Shown piece by piece: positions 1-8,096 of a stretch of 64,000 nucleotides of DNA. How positions within the stretch are numbered: the first letter of the stretch is position 1; the number at the start of each line of letters is the position of its first letter. The stretch covers positions 248,001-312,000 of the forward strand of contig NZ_PCDP01000038.1 in assembly GCF_003240585.1 (NCBI RefSeq). Direction: 5' to 3'. The translations under genes and the position numbers were made by a program. The stretch comes from Arminella tubonensis. Its GTDB lineage: Bacteria > Pseudomonadota > Alphaproteobacteria > Rhizobiales > Rhizobiaceae. A model generated the notes under the pieces. The model saw only the letters and a list, made by a program, of their open reading frames with translations. It was not told where the DNA came from and ran no database searches.

Positions 1-237
1 TTCGTCGACGAGGCGATCTTTCGCGCCACGGTCAAGCAGGACCGCGAAGCGCTCGATCCGGTGCATCGGGAGATGGTCGATTGCTGCGCCAGGCATGTCC
101 CCGATATCAAGGTCGTGCCCTTGCTGCCGAAGGATTTCTATGAGCGCGTCAAAACTGCGCATGCGCTGATACAGACCAGCGAGCGACGACTTTATGGGAA
201 TATCATTTTGCGGAAGGGCGTGGTTTATCCGGAGTGA
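1..237 (+). CDS. FucU/RbsD family sugar mutarotase, C-terminal part
   Basis: Only the last 78 codons are inside the window; the start lies to the left and the stop is TGA at 235-237. The tail holds an alanine-rich helix and then the motif YGNIILRKGV, typical of the end of the FucU/RbsD fold, in which small cytosolic proteins interconvert sugar anomers. In rhizobia such genes usually sit with sugar ABC transporters, which would lie off the left edge. I infer the family from this C-terminal motif alone, so the substrate (fucose, ribose or other) cannot be told. Confidence 0.65.
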   Translation, partial: FVDEAIFRATVKQDREALDPVHREMVDCCARHVPDIKVVPLLPKDFYERVKTAHALIQTSERRLYGNIILRKGVVYPE

Positions 238-240
238 TCT

Positions 241-358
241 ACCTCCCCCTTGATGGGGAGGTCGCGCGGAACGCGCGGGTGGGGGTGATCATTGGGTGTC
301 TGTGGCGGTCACCCCACCCCAGCACTGCGTGCCGAGCCTCCCCCTCAAGGGGAGGGTG
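241..358. repeat. Palindromic intergenic repeat between convergent genes
   Basis: Two GC-rich hairpins face each other. The left one is CCTCCCC-loop-GGGGAGG near 243-262 and the right one is the near-identical hairpin at 337-356. Between them GGGTGGGGGTGATCA pairs imperfectly with a later GGTCACCCCACCCC, so the unit could fold as one long cruciform. It lies exactly between the stop of the mutarotase gene and the stop of the racemase-like gene. This form recurs between genes in rhizobial chromosomes. It may act as a bidirectional terminator or mRNA stabiliser. Confidence 0.75.
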
Positions 359-371
359 TTTCCGCCACAGC

Positions 372-1421
372 CTACTTCAACCCCGCCCCGATCTCGCCCG
401 CAGATGGTCCCCAGACGTCGGTGAGGGCAAAGCCTTCCGCCATCGGGTCGAAGGGATCGAGGGAGACCTGCGAGAGGCCGAAGGTGAAGCCTCGGCCTGT
501 GATGGTGGGGATGATTGCCGGTCGGCCGGCAACTTCCGTGACGGCTGCGAGGCCGACCTCGAATTCGGAGCCGATGATCGAGCGTGATTTGAAGACGTCG
601 CCGACCTTGGCCTTGCCGCGCGCGTGCAGGGTCGCAAGATTGGCCGAATTGCCGGTGCCGCAGGGCGAACGATCGACGCGTCCGGGCCACATGGTGGTGC
701 AGGTGCGGATTGCGCCGTCGGGGTCGACGTCGCGGAACATGACATAGGCGATGCCGGAGATCGCCGGAATTTCCGGATGGACGACCGGGATGGTGCGGTT
801 GATCAGGTCCTTCAGGATCATGCCGGCCTGAACCAGCGCTGCGGCGTTCTCTTTTTCGATCGTCAGGCCGACCTGCCCGACATCGACCAAGGCATAGAAA
901 ATGCCGCCATAGCAGATATCGACCGAGATTCTGCCCCATTGCGTATCGATCGCCACATCGAGCTCGTGCACGAAGGATGGCACCATTGTCAGTTTCACCT
1001 TCTCGCATCGTCCGTCGCGGCAGGTGGCGGTTGCCTTGACGAGGCCTGCCGCCGTGTCAAGCGTCACCACCGTCTCCGGCTCCTTCATCTCGACGATGCC
1101 GGATTCAAGCAGCGCCGTGGTGATGCAGATCGAGTTCGAGCCGGAGCTGGCATGCGCCTGGTCGGGCTGGAGGATGATGAAGCCAGCATCGGCATCGGGA
1201 TGCTTTGCCGGTAGCAGCAGGTTGACCGATCCGATCGGCGCGCCGCGAGGCTCTAGCACGAGGAAACGTCGCAGTTCCTGGCCTTTCGGGTCGGTGTTCA
1301 TCCAGTGAAGCTGTTCGGCGATCGTGTTGCCCGGGATCTTCGGCACGCCGCCGATCGCGACCTTGCCAATTTCGCCTTCGCAATGAACGTCCAGGAGCTG
1401 GATCGTGCGCTTCCATCTCAT
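372..1421 (-). CDS. Proline racemase superfamily enzyme (hydroxyproline epimerase or dehydratase)
   Basis: At 349 aa this is the usual length of the proline racemase superfamily, whose members epimerise proline or 4-hydroxyproline or dehydrate trans-3-hydroxyproline. The second catalytic cysteine is present in DRSPCGTG (Cys254). The first catalytic site, normally a cysteine followed by Gly-His, reads SSGSNS here, so Ser93 replaces the first Cys and Ser95 the His. Members with a hydroxyl residue at the first position are known and include dehydratases, so simple two-cysteine racemisation is unlikely. The SDR and FAD oxidoreductase genes just upstream on the same strand fit hydroxyproline or D-amino acid catabolism. 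Family certain; exact reaction inferred. Confidence 0.85.
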   Translation of the reverse strand: MRWKRTIQLLDVHCEGEIGKVAIGGVPKIPGNTIAEQLHWMNTDPKGQELRRFLVLEPRGAPIGSVNLLLPAKHPDADAGFIILQPDQAHASSGSNSICITTALLESGIVEMKEPETVVTLDTAAGLVKATATCRDGRCEKVKLTMVPSFVHELDVAIDTQWGRISVDICYGGIFYALVDVGQVGLTIEKENAAALVQAGMILKDLINRTIPVVHPEIPAISGIAYVMFRDVDPDGAIRTCTTMWPGRVDRSPCGTGNSANLATLHARGKAKVGDVFKSRSIIGSEFEVGLAAVTEVAGRPAIIPTITGRGFTFGLSQVSLDPFDPMAEGFALTDVWGPSAGEIGAGLK

Positions 1422-1436
1422 ATCGTCTTCTCCAGA

Positions 1437-2147
1437 TCAGACGTGGCGGGTGACGCCGCCGTCGACGCGAATGTTCTGCCCGGTGATATAGCCGGCGCCG
1501 TCCGAAAGCAGGAAAGCCGCGGTCTTGGCGATCTCGCTCATCTGGCCGATGCGCTTCATCGGGATCTTGTCGGCGGTCTCGGGCTTGTGGTTCAGGCTAT
1601 CGATATAGCCGGGCAGGATGCAGTTCATCCTGATGTTGTCGGCGGCATAGCGGTCGGAATAGAGCTTGGTAAACGCGCCGGCGGCGGCGCGATAGGCGCA
1701 GGAAACCGGGAAGACCAGAGACGGTTCGTATGCCGCGAAAGTGGTGATGTTGACGAAGGCGCCCTTGCCCTGCTTCAACATGACAGGTGTCACGAGCCGC
1801 GCCATACGCACGACGCTCAGCACCATCATGTCGGAACCTAGCGTCCAGTTCTCGTCCGATATGTCGAGGAGATCGCCCTTTGGCGGGTGGCCCGTGTGGT
1901 TGACCACGGCGTCGATGCGGCCATAGGTCTTCATCGTCAGATCGAAGATCGCCTTTATGTCCTCGGCTTTCTCGGCCACGCCGCGCGAGGCGACGCCGCC
2001 GAGCTCGGCTGCCAGCTTCTCGCAACTTTCGGAGGGCGACATCAGCGCGAGGCGATAGCCGTTTGCGGCAAGCTCGCGGGCGATTGCCTCGCCCATGCCG
2101 CGGCCACCGCCGGTGATGAGGGCGACGGGCTTTTCGTTTTCGGACAT
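1437..2147 (-). CDS. SDR family oxidoreductase with atypical active site
   Basis: A 236 aa Rossmann protein of the short-chain dehydrogenase/reductase family. The cofactor loop TGGGRGMG (residues 12-19) and the C-terminal GYITGQNIRVDGG are classical. The catalytic motifs are not: the structural NNAG reads NHTG, the usual Ser is Thr136 or nearby, and Tyr152 is followed by RAAA, so the YxxxK lysine is alanine, with the nearest lysine at 161. It lies 15 nt downstream-to-upstream from the racemase-like gene and 10 nt from the FAD enzyme gene, so the three are probably one operon. Role inferred: a step in hydroxyproline or related amino acid breakdown, or a catalytically altered SDR. Confidence 0.85.
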   Translation of the reverse strand: MSENEKPVALITGGGRGMGEAIARELAANGYRLALMSPSESCEKLAAELGGVASRGVAEKAEDIKAIFDLTMKTYGRIDAVVNHTGHPPKGDLLDISDENWTLGSDMMVLSVVRMARLVTPVMLKQGKGAFVNITTFAAYEPSLVFPVSCAYRAAAGAFTKLYSDRYAADNIRMNCILPGYIDSLNHKPETADKIPMKRIGQMSEIAKTAAFLLSDGAGYITGQNIRVDGGVTRHV

Positions 2148-2157
2148 TGGTTTCCTC

Positions 2158-3414
2158 CTAGTAGCGATTGATACGGAACGGGGTCATGTCGACCGACGGG
2201 ACAATGCCGGTCATCATATCGGCCAGGAGCTTCGCTGTCGTTGCCGAAAAGGTCAGCCCGAGATGACCGTGACCGGTCGCATACCAGACGCCTGCGAGGC
2301 GCGACGACGGCGAGACGATCGGGATCGTATCCGGCAATGCCGGGCGATGCCCCATCCAATCGCTGGCGTCTTCGACCTTGAGTCCCGGCAGCGCCCGTTG
2401 GGCATGACGAACGAGCACCCGCGGACGGCGATAATCCGGCGGCGCGTCGAGGCCGGCCAGTTCGACATTGCCGCCGACGCGAATGCCGCCTGCTGTCGGC
2501 GTGACCATGAAGGCGCGATGCGGCCAGATGACCGAATATCGCATCGAAATGCCGGGCTTCATGATCTGGGTATGATAGCCGCGCTCGGTCTCGAGCGGGA
2601 TCGGTTCGCCGAGCGCCTCGGCGATGAAGCGGGTTCTGACGCCGGCCGCAAGGACGACGTGATCGGCGTCGAGCCGGCGGCCGTCGGCGAAGAGCACGGA
2701 TACCGCGCCGCCGGGCGTGCGCTCGACACTCTGCGCCTCGCCGGTGACGAAGGTCGTGCCGAGGGCTTTTGCAGCATCCACGAGTTTCAGAACCAGATGA
2801 TAGGGATCGCGGATCGATTTATTGTCGGGCAGCAGCACTGCCTTGGCGATCGTCGGCGACAGCGCGGGTTCGTAATCCTGTATCTCTGCGCCGGCCAGGA
2901 CCTTATGCTCGAACCCATAGCGTTGCATCAACGCGATATGGCCGCGGTCGGAGGCAAACTCCGCTTCGGTCTCGTAGATGGCGAGGCAACCTTCCTCGGT
3001 CATTAGCTCGGGTGCGCCGATCTCGTCGAGCATTGCCCTGAAATCGTCGAGCGCACGAGCGGACAAGGCCATGCCTGCATCTTCGATCTCTTTAAGGCGG
3101 GAGGGTCTCCCGGCGGCGATGAAGCGGAGGAACCAGGGCAATATCTTCGGGGCGTAGGCCGGGCGGAGCCACACGGGGCCTTCCGGATCGAGCAGCCATT
3201 TCGGAATTTTGCGCCAGGTGGACGGACCGGAGCTGGCGGCGAAATCGAGCGCGATGCTGGCCATGTTGCCGAAGGATGCGCCCCGCCCCGGCTCGGTTTT
3301 ATCGACGATCGTCACCTGCCGGCCGCGACGCTGCAACTCCAAACCGATCGCCGCGCCGATGATGCCGGCGCCGACGACGATTACCGTCTGTTTTCCGTCT
3401 TCCGTCATGGTCAC
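2158..3414 (-). CDS. FAD-dependent D-amino acid oxidoreductase (DadA/hydroxyproline type)
   Basis: A 418 aa DAO-family flavoprotein. The N-terminal dinucleotide-binding motif VVGAGIIGAAIG (residues 13-24) is followed by an acidic strand end (IVDK) and the conserved GRGASFGN. The C-terminus has the family's second FAD contact in GVWYATGHGHLGLT. Such enzymes oxidise D-amino acids to imino acids and feed electrons to the respiratory chain. Being first in a three-gene run with a proline racemase family enzyme, it may oxidise D-hydroxyproline made by epimerisation. Start chosen at ATG 3414; a second ATG two codons in is equally possible. Substrate is inferred from context only. Confidence 0.85.
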   Translation of the reverse strand: MTMTEDGKQTVIVVGAGIIGAAIGLELQRRGRQVTIVDKTEPGRGASFGNMASIALDFAASSGPSTWRKIPKWLLDPEGPVWLRPAYAPKILPWFLRFIAAGRPSRLKEIEDAGMALSARALDDFRAMLDEIGAPELMTEEGCLAIYETEAEFASDRGHIALMQRYGFEHKVLAGAEIQDYEPALSPTIAKAVLLPDNKSIRDPYHLVLKLVDAAKALGTTFVTGEAQSVERTPGGAVSVLFADGRRLDADHVVLAAGVRTRFIAEALGEPIPLETERGYHTQIMKPGISMRYSVIWPHRAFMVTPTAGGIRVGGNVELAGLDAPPDYRRPRVLVRHAQRALPGLKVEDASDWMGHRPALPDTIPIVSPSSRLAGVWYATGHGHLGLTFSATTAKLLADMMTGIVPSVDMTPFRINRY

Positions 3415-3492
3415 CCGAAATTCGCAGTACCGACCACAGGCGGTCCGCCCCCCAAGGTCGATATCTGTGATATATCAGATGCGAACGTCTGC

Positions 3493-4836
3493 CTACCGGT
3501 TTTTTGCGGTTGAAGTCGTCGTCTGTGATGAACGCGGCAGGGCGAGGCTGTTGTCGAAAAGCGTCGCATCGACGCTGTCGCCGACCGATCCGACGGTGTT
3601 GCCGACAGACTGGCCGAGCCGGTGGACCTGATCGCCATAGCTCCGACGCGTACGTGGATCGAAGATCGCGATTGGGGCGCTGACCGCGACGCTTGCAGCC
3701 GTTCCGACCGTTTGCGCCGCACCGACCGCGACCGCGCCCAGCGCCTCTCCCACGCCGACATCCGAATCGGTGATCGTCTGCCCCGTCACCAGCCGATCAC
3801 CGATCAGCCTTACGACTTCGGGGCTTTCGGCAAACTTGCCGTGGTTGAGCGAGTCGCCGGATTTCAGTTTGGTCAGATCGATGACGGTAATGTCGTGTTT
3901 TTCGAGCTCCGAGCGATAAGGCTCGACCGAGGGGTCGATCTGGCCCAGGCGATCGACACTGCCGGAAATACGGCGCGACAGGCCGAGGGCTCGGTCATCC
4001 TGGGAGACGAACAGCGTGAAATGCGGCCTGTCCTTGCCCAGCGCCGCAAACTGCTGGCCGAAGACGTCGACATCGAGATCCGGTGAGGCGAGGATGACAT
4101 TTCGAATCTTTGGCGCGACGTGACCGTCCCGGATCGCCATCTGGCGCAGCGCCTCGACCGCCAGCCAGGTGCCCATGGAATGGGCCATGACGGTAATGTC
4201 ACCGACATCCGGATCGTTGGCGACGCGGCGCATCAGTTCCTCAAGCGCGTCGCGGGAGTAGTTGGTGCTTTCCTTGTCGTAATTATAGTCGAAAATGCTC
4301 GCCCGCGATGGCCAGGTGAAGACGATCGGGATGACGTCGGCGTGGCTGTCGTGGACGATCTGCGCAAAGCGATAAACCGCATCCTCGTAGCGGTTGTTGA
4401 ACCCGTGGACGAAGATCAGCACACGCTTGCTCTTCGGCATGTGTGCCTTCAGCCAGGCATGGTATTCCGGCACGTCCTTCAGCGACTTGACATCGACGGT
4501 CACGAAATTCTTCAGCGGATCTCCCGGGAGACGGGTCGGCCATTGCACCTGGCCGACACTACGGTTCGCTTCGGGCGGAATGGATATTTCGACGGAGTCC
4601 ACCTTGAGACTAGCGCCCCGTTCGCCAGAAAAGAGTATCGCCGGATTATCTGCGGATTTTCGTGTCGTCGCCACCAGAAGATCGACCTTCGATGTTCCCG
4701 GCACCGTCGTCTGGGTCGGCTGCATAACGCCGATCGGTCGGCCACCGCAGGCTGCAAGCGAAAGCCCGGCAATCACGGCAAGCACCTTGAAGAATACGCT
4801 TCCGCGCCGGCCGCCATGGGCCGAACCCGTCTTCAT
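3493..4836 (-). CDS. Alpha/beta hydrolase lipoprotein (DUF900-type esterase)
   Basis: From the ATG at 4836 this is 447 aa with a lipoprotein signal ending in LSLAAC (lipid-modified Cys30), so it should sit in the envelope. The catalytic region begins with the oxyanion motif FVHGFNNRYEDA (about 143-154) and has the nucleophile elbow AHSMGTW (Ser220), as in the DUF900 family of alpha/beta hydrolases. Residues 340-447 are Ala/Val-rich and may be a membrane-associated tail. A longer reading from 4962 exists but would bury the signal peptide, so I reject it. The sRNA gene upstream is on the same strand and ends in its own terminator. Substrate unknown. Confidence 0.85.
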   Translation of the reverse strand: MKTGSAHGGRRGSVFFKVLAVIAGLSLAACGGRPIGVMQPTQTTVPGTSKVDLLVATTRKSADNPAILFSGERGASLKVDSVEISIPPEANRSVGQVQWPTRLPGDPLKNFVTVDVKSLKDVPEYHAWLKAHMPKSKRVLIFVHGFNNRYEDAVYRFAQIVHDSHADVIPIVFTWPSRASIFDYNYDKESTNYSRDALEELMRRVANDPDVGDITVMAHSMGTWLAVEALRQMAIRDGHVAPKIRNVILASPDLDVDVFGQQFAALGKDRPHFTLFVSQDDRALGLSRRISGSVDRLGQIDPSVEPYRSELEKHDITVIDLTKLKSGDSLNHGKFAESPEVVRLIGDRLVTGQTITDSDVGVGEALGAVAVGAAQTVGTAASVAVSAPIAIFDPRTRRSYGDQVHRLGQSVGNTVGSVGDSVDATLFDNSLALPRSSQTTTSTAKNR

Positions 4837-4994
4837 CAATCGAAAGCTCCTTGCCTCGGCATTCTTTTTCGCGATCGCCGCCAATATATCGACCGACGAT
4901 TGCAAGACAACAGCCTGCGTCGAGATATGCGACGGTGAAACGGGCTCGCCCAAATTGGCCAATCGCCTGAAATATTCGATGGAAAGGGCGGAAA

Positions 4995-5119
4995 CGAAAA
5001 GAGCCCGACGCGGGAGGAGGATGCGTCGGGCTCTTGATCCTGACCGGCAACTGGGAGGAGGAGGAGTGTTGCCAGTCTATGAAGGAGCGCTGGGAGGAGG
5101 AGCGCGCTTCCTTCGAGGA
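4995..5119 (-). ncRNA. Small RNA with three anti-Shine-Dalgarno hairpin loops
   Basis: Read on the minus strand, this segment folds into three consecutive hairpins (about 5111-5084, 5073-5046 and 5034-5000), each presenting CCTCCTCCC in its loop. The last has a perfect 12-bp stem (AGAGCCCGACGC) followed by TTTT, a good Rho-independent terminator. A -10 box CTATAT lies at 5131-5126. This architecture matches the anti-SD sRNAs of alphaproteobacteria (rhizobial alpha-r14/'cuckoo' RNAs, Rhodobacter CcsR RNAs), whose loops could pair with ribosome binding sites. Family assignment rests on the motif and fold that I see; the ends are estimates. Confidence 0.8.
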
Positions 5120-5125
5120 CAAGTG

Positions 5126-5131
5126 ATATAG
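5126..5131 (-). promoter_or_regulatory. -10 box of the sRNA promoter
   Basis: CTATAT on the minus strand, the alphaproteobacterial housekeeping -10 form, about 7 nt before the inferred sRNA start. The -35 side (CTTCCC near 5153-5148) matches the consensus poorly, so an activator or a different sigma factor may be involved. Confidence 0.45.
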
Positions 5132-5163
5132 ACTAGTGATTTAGTTGGGAAGCACATTCGCTG

Positions 5164-5198
5164 CATTGCAGCATTGCATATTTTGCAATGCTGCAATG
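5164..5198. repeat. 15-bp perfect inverted repeat upstream of the sRNA
   Basis: CATTGCAGCATTGCA (5164-5178) is mirrored exactly by 5184-5198 across a 5-nt spacer. Each arm itself contains two ATTGCA units. No U-run follows on either strand, so this is not a typical terminator. It lies between the aldo/keto reductase stop and the sRNA promoter, where an operator would be expected. Confidence 0.6.
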
Positions 5199-5269
5199 CC
5201 GGACGCCTGAAAAAAGCGCAAATCCGTGAATGCGGCTATTCTTTCCCTTACTGTCCGCCGAAACCCAGG

Positions 5270-6148
5270 TCAGGCCGCCTTGAAGACCTTCTTGCCCTCG
5301 TTGTCGAGCGCCTTGAACTCTTCGTCGGATAGCGTGATGTTCACTGCGGCGACGTTTTCTTCGAGGTGCTTTACCTTGGATGTGCCGGGGATCGGCAGCA
5401 TCACGGGGCTGCGCTTCAGTACCCAGTCGAGCGCGATCTGGCTCGGGGCTGCGTTGTGGCGCTTGGCGATGGTGTCGAGCAGCGAACCTGGCTTGGCAAG
5501 ATCGCCGGCGGCAAGCGGAAACCACGGGATGAAGCCGATATTGTGCTTTTCGCAATAGTCGAGCACGTCCTCGCTGGTACGGTCGACGAGGTTATAGCGG
5601 TTCTGGACGGTCGCGACCTTGAAGACCTTGGAGGCGGCCTCGATGTCGGCGACCGATACTTCGCTCAGGCCCGCATGACGAATGATCTTCGCGTCAAGCA
5701 GCGACTTGACGGCGTCGAACTGTTCCTTTGCCGGCACTTTCGGATCAATCCGGTGAAGCTGCCAGAGGTCGATCTGCTCGACACCCAGATTGCGCAGGCT
5801 CTTATGCGCCTGCTGGATGAGATATTCCGGGCGACCTAGCGGTGCCCATATGTCTGGACCTGATCGCGTCAGGCCCGCCTTGGTGGCGATGACGAGCTTG
5901 GCGTAGGGATGCAGCGCTTCCTTGATCAGGCGTTCCGAAACATCGGGGCCGTAGCTATCGGCGGTGTCGATGAAGTTTACGCCAAGCTCCGGCAAGCGCT
6001 TCAGGGTGCGAATGGTTTCCGCGTGGTCGGCTGGGTCTCCCCATATGCCGCGGCCGGTGATCCGCATGGCGCCGAAGCCCAGGCGGTTGACGGTCAGGTC
6101 GCCGCCGATCTTGAAAGTTCCGGATTTGGATGCGTTCAAATCTGACAT
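5270..6148 (-). CDS. Aldo/keto reductase
   Basis: From ATG 6148 (preceded by AAGGGAAG) the protein is 292 aa, the usual length for an NADPH-dependent aldo/keto reductase with a TIM barrel. The catalytic tetrad is visible: Asp61 and Tyr66 in DTADSYG, Lys90 in ATKAGL and His132 in WQLHRIDP. C-terminal [14 protein letters not shown] is the usual NADPH-phosphate contact. The gene follows an SDR gene on the same strand 50 nt away, and the two may be co-transcribed under the divergent LysR regulator. Substrate unknown; family secure. Confidence 0.9.
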   Translation of the reverse strand: MSDLNASKSGTFKIGGDLTVNRLGFGAMRITGRGIWGDPADHAETIRTLKRLPELGVNFIDTADSYGPDVSERLIKEALHPYAKLVIATKAGLTRSGPDIWAPLGRPEYLIQQAHKSLRNLGVEQIDLWQLHRIDPKVPAKEQFDAVKSLLDAKIIRHAGLSEVSVADIEAASKVFKVATVQNRYNLVDRTSEDVLDYCEKHNIGFIPWFPLAAGDLAKPGSLLDTIAKRHNAAPSQIALDWVLKRSPVMLPIPGTSKVKHLEENVAAVNITLSDEEFKALDNEGKKVFKAA

Positions 6149-6197
6149 GGTCTTCCCTTTCCAATGGTGATTTTCTTGCTCATTCGAAATGTTATGC

Positions 6198-7040
6198 TCA
6201 CTCAAAATCGGTCGAATTCGATACCGGTTCCCATGCGTCGAACTCCGACTTCAGAAGCCCGAGCTTTTCGCGCACGAGGTTGATTGCGTCCCGGCCTAGA
6301 AGGAGATGGGCAGGCGGGTTGTCGGATGCAATGAGCTTCAGCATCGCCGCAGCCGCTTTCTTCGGATCGCCGGCCTGCTTGCCGTTGTAGCCGAGGCGTC
6401 GTGCGCGCAGCGGTTCGAAGATCTCGTCGTAGTCCTCTATCGACCGTTCGGCCCGGACCATGGAACGGCCCGCCCAATCGGTCCTGAAACCGCCGGGTTC
6501 TACTGCCGTTACGTGGATGCCGAAGCTCTTTATTTCCTTGCCGAGGCTTTCGGAAATCCCTTCGAGGGCGAACTTGCTACCGTGGTAAAACGAGATGCCC
6601 GGCATGGTCATGATCCCACCCATGGAGGTGATGTTGAGGATGTGGCCGGAACGCCGCTTGCGCATATAGGGCAGCACCGCCTGGATGACAGCCACCGGTC
6701 CAAAGACATTGACTTCGAACTGCCGCCGCAATTCATCGATGGAGGATTCCTCAAGCAGCCCTTCGTGGCCGTAGCCGGCGTTGTTGACCAGCACGCCGAT
6801 GGGGCCGACATCCGCCTCCACCTCGGCGATGACGGGTGCAATCGCTAGGTTGTCGGTGACGTCGAGCAGCTTGCCGAAAGAGAAGCCGGGCTTCAGCGCG
6901 TCAAATTCGGCACGAGCCTGTTCGTTGCGCAGCGTTCCAGCGACCTTATGGCCTTCGGCGAGCGCTGCTTCCGCAAGCGCCCGACCGAAGCCGCTCGACA
7001 CTCCGGTGATGAAGAAAGTCCTGGTTTTTGAGTCGGACAT
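6198..7040 (-). CDS. SDR family oxidoreductase
   Basis: A 280 aa classical short-chain dehydrogenase. It has the cofactor loop TGVSSGFG (12-19), the structural NNAG (87-90), Ser139, and Tyr152/Lys156 in YHGSK, so a complete catalytic set, in contrast to the SDR at 1437-2147. The C-terminal extension (residues 195-280) resembles the subgroup with RsbU/DltE-like annotation. It is transcribed away from the LysR gene with only about 110 nt between, the usual layout for a LysR target. Substrate unknown. Confidence 0.9.
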   Translation of the reverse strand: MSDSKTRTFFITGVSSGFGRALAEAALAEGHKVAGTLRNEQARAEFDALKPGFSFGKLLDVTDNLAIAPVIAEVEADVGPIGVLVNNAGYGHEGLLEESSIDELRRQFEVNVFGPVAVIQAVLPYMRKRRSGHILNITSMGGIMTMPGISFYHGSKFALEGISESLGKEIKSFGIHVTAVEPGGFRTDWAGRSMVRAERSIEDYDEIFEPLRARRLGYNGKQAGDPKKAAAAMLKLIASDNPPAHLLLGRDAINLVREKLGLLKSEFDAWEPVSNSTDFE

Positions 7041-7077
7041 GATGATGCTCCCTGTTCATGACCCAACGCTATATCCC

Positions 7078-7111
7078 TGTGATAATTTTGATAATCTCAC
7101 CAATTCTATAT
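7078..7111. promoter_or_regulatory. Divergent promoter/operator for the SDR and LysR genes
   Basis: The AT-rich gap holds the dyad GTGA-N14-TCAC (7078-7099), within which TGATAA occurs twice in direct repeat, and CTATAT at 7106-7111, a -10 box pointing toward the LysR gene. A LysR regulator binding here to control itself and the SDR would be typical. I see no convincing -35. Confidence 0.4.
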
Positions 7112-7151
7112 AGGCTTGTTAGAAAATCTGATTAGTCTGATGAGGTGGAAG

Positions 7152-8093
7152 TTGGAACACAGTGTGCAGAAGGATATGCTGGATGGCTTGATCGTCTTCC
7201 TGATCGTGGCCGAGGAGCGGAGTTTTTCGACAGCGGCGATGCGGCTCGGGGTCTCGCCGTCTGCCATCAGCCAGGCGATCGGCAAGCTCGAACAGCGGAT
7301 GCGGCTGGCGCTTTTCAACCGTACGACGCGCAGCGTCAGCCTGACGGAAGCGGGTCAGCACTATTTCGACCGCGTCGTCCCGGCGGTCAGGGAGTTGAAG
7401 GAGGCGGCGCTGGAAATGCGCGAAGCGGGCGACAGGCCCGCCGGCCTGTTGCGCATCAATGTTGCGCGCGCCGGCTACATGATCGCGCTGCAGCCGGTGC
7501 TCCGGGATTTTCTCGACGCCTATCCAGACATCGAGCTTGAGGTGCGCATCGAGCCTTCGCTCGCCGATATTGTCGAGCAGGGCTTCGATGCCGGCATCCG
7601 CTTCGGCGATCTGGTGCAGAAGGACATGGTGGCGCTGAAGGTCGGCCCGCCACTGAGTGCCCATATCATCGCGGCGCCCGACTATCTCGGCCGCTTCGGC
7701 GTACCGAAGGTTCCGAACGATCTCCTCAATCACAATTGCATCGGCTTCCGCCATGCCAGCAGCGGACAGGTCGAGCGCTGGGAATTCGAGAAAGGCGGCC
7801 AGAAGATCGAGCTTGCCACTGCCGGACGGCTGATCCTCAACGATTCCGCGGCGTTGACGCAGGCGGCACTCGACGGGATCGGCATCGCCTACATGGTCAA
7901 CGGCTATATCGACCGTTTTCTCGACGACGGCCGCCTAGTGCGCATCCTGTCCGACTGGAGTCCGGTCCTCGCCGGGCTCACGCTCTATTACGCCGATCGT
8001 CGGCGCGTGCCGGCCAAGCTCCGGGCGCTGATCGATTTCCTGCGCCGACGCCGCGAAGACGTCACGCCATCGACTGCGGGTGCGCTGACCTGA
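7152..8093 (+). CDS. LysR family transcriptional regulator
   Basis: A LysR-type regulator with an N-terminal winged helix-turn-helix (SFSTAAMRLGVSPSAISQAI, then LFNRTTRSVSLTEAG) and a periplasmic-binding-like effector domain. I chose TTG 7152, which has GAGGTGGA just upstream and gives 313 aa; ATG 7176 (305 aa) is the main alternative and lacks good spacing. The more upstream frame from 7116 would begin at or before the likely transcription start. It probably controls the divergent SDR gene and perhaps the aldo/keto reductase. Effector unknown. Confidence 0.9.
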   Translation: MEHSVQKDMLDGLIVFLIVAEERSFSTAAMRLGVSPSAISQAIGKLEQRMRLALFNRTTRSVSLTEAGQHYFDRVVPAVRELKEAALEMREAGDRPAGLLRINVARAGYMIALQPVLRDFLDAYPDIELEVRIEPSLADIVEQGFDAGIRFGDLVQKDMVALKVGPPLSAHIIAAPDYLGRFGVPKVPNDLLNHNCIGFRHASSGQVERWEFEKGGQKIELATAGRLILNDSAALTQAALDGIGIAYMVNGYIDRFLDDGRLVRILSDWSPVLAGLTLYYADRRRVPAKLRALIDFLRRRREDVTPSTAGALT

Positions 8094-8096
8094 GCG

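Noticed and set aside
4837-4962. N-terminal extension of the lipoprotein hydrolase from 4962
   Set aside because: It would put 42 residues before the lipoprotein signal, which must be at the N-terminus; the start at 4836 is preferred.
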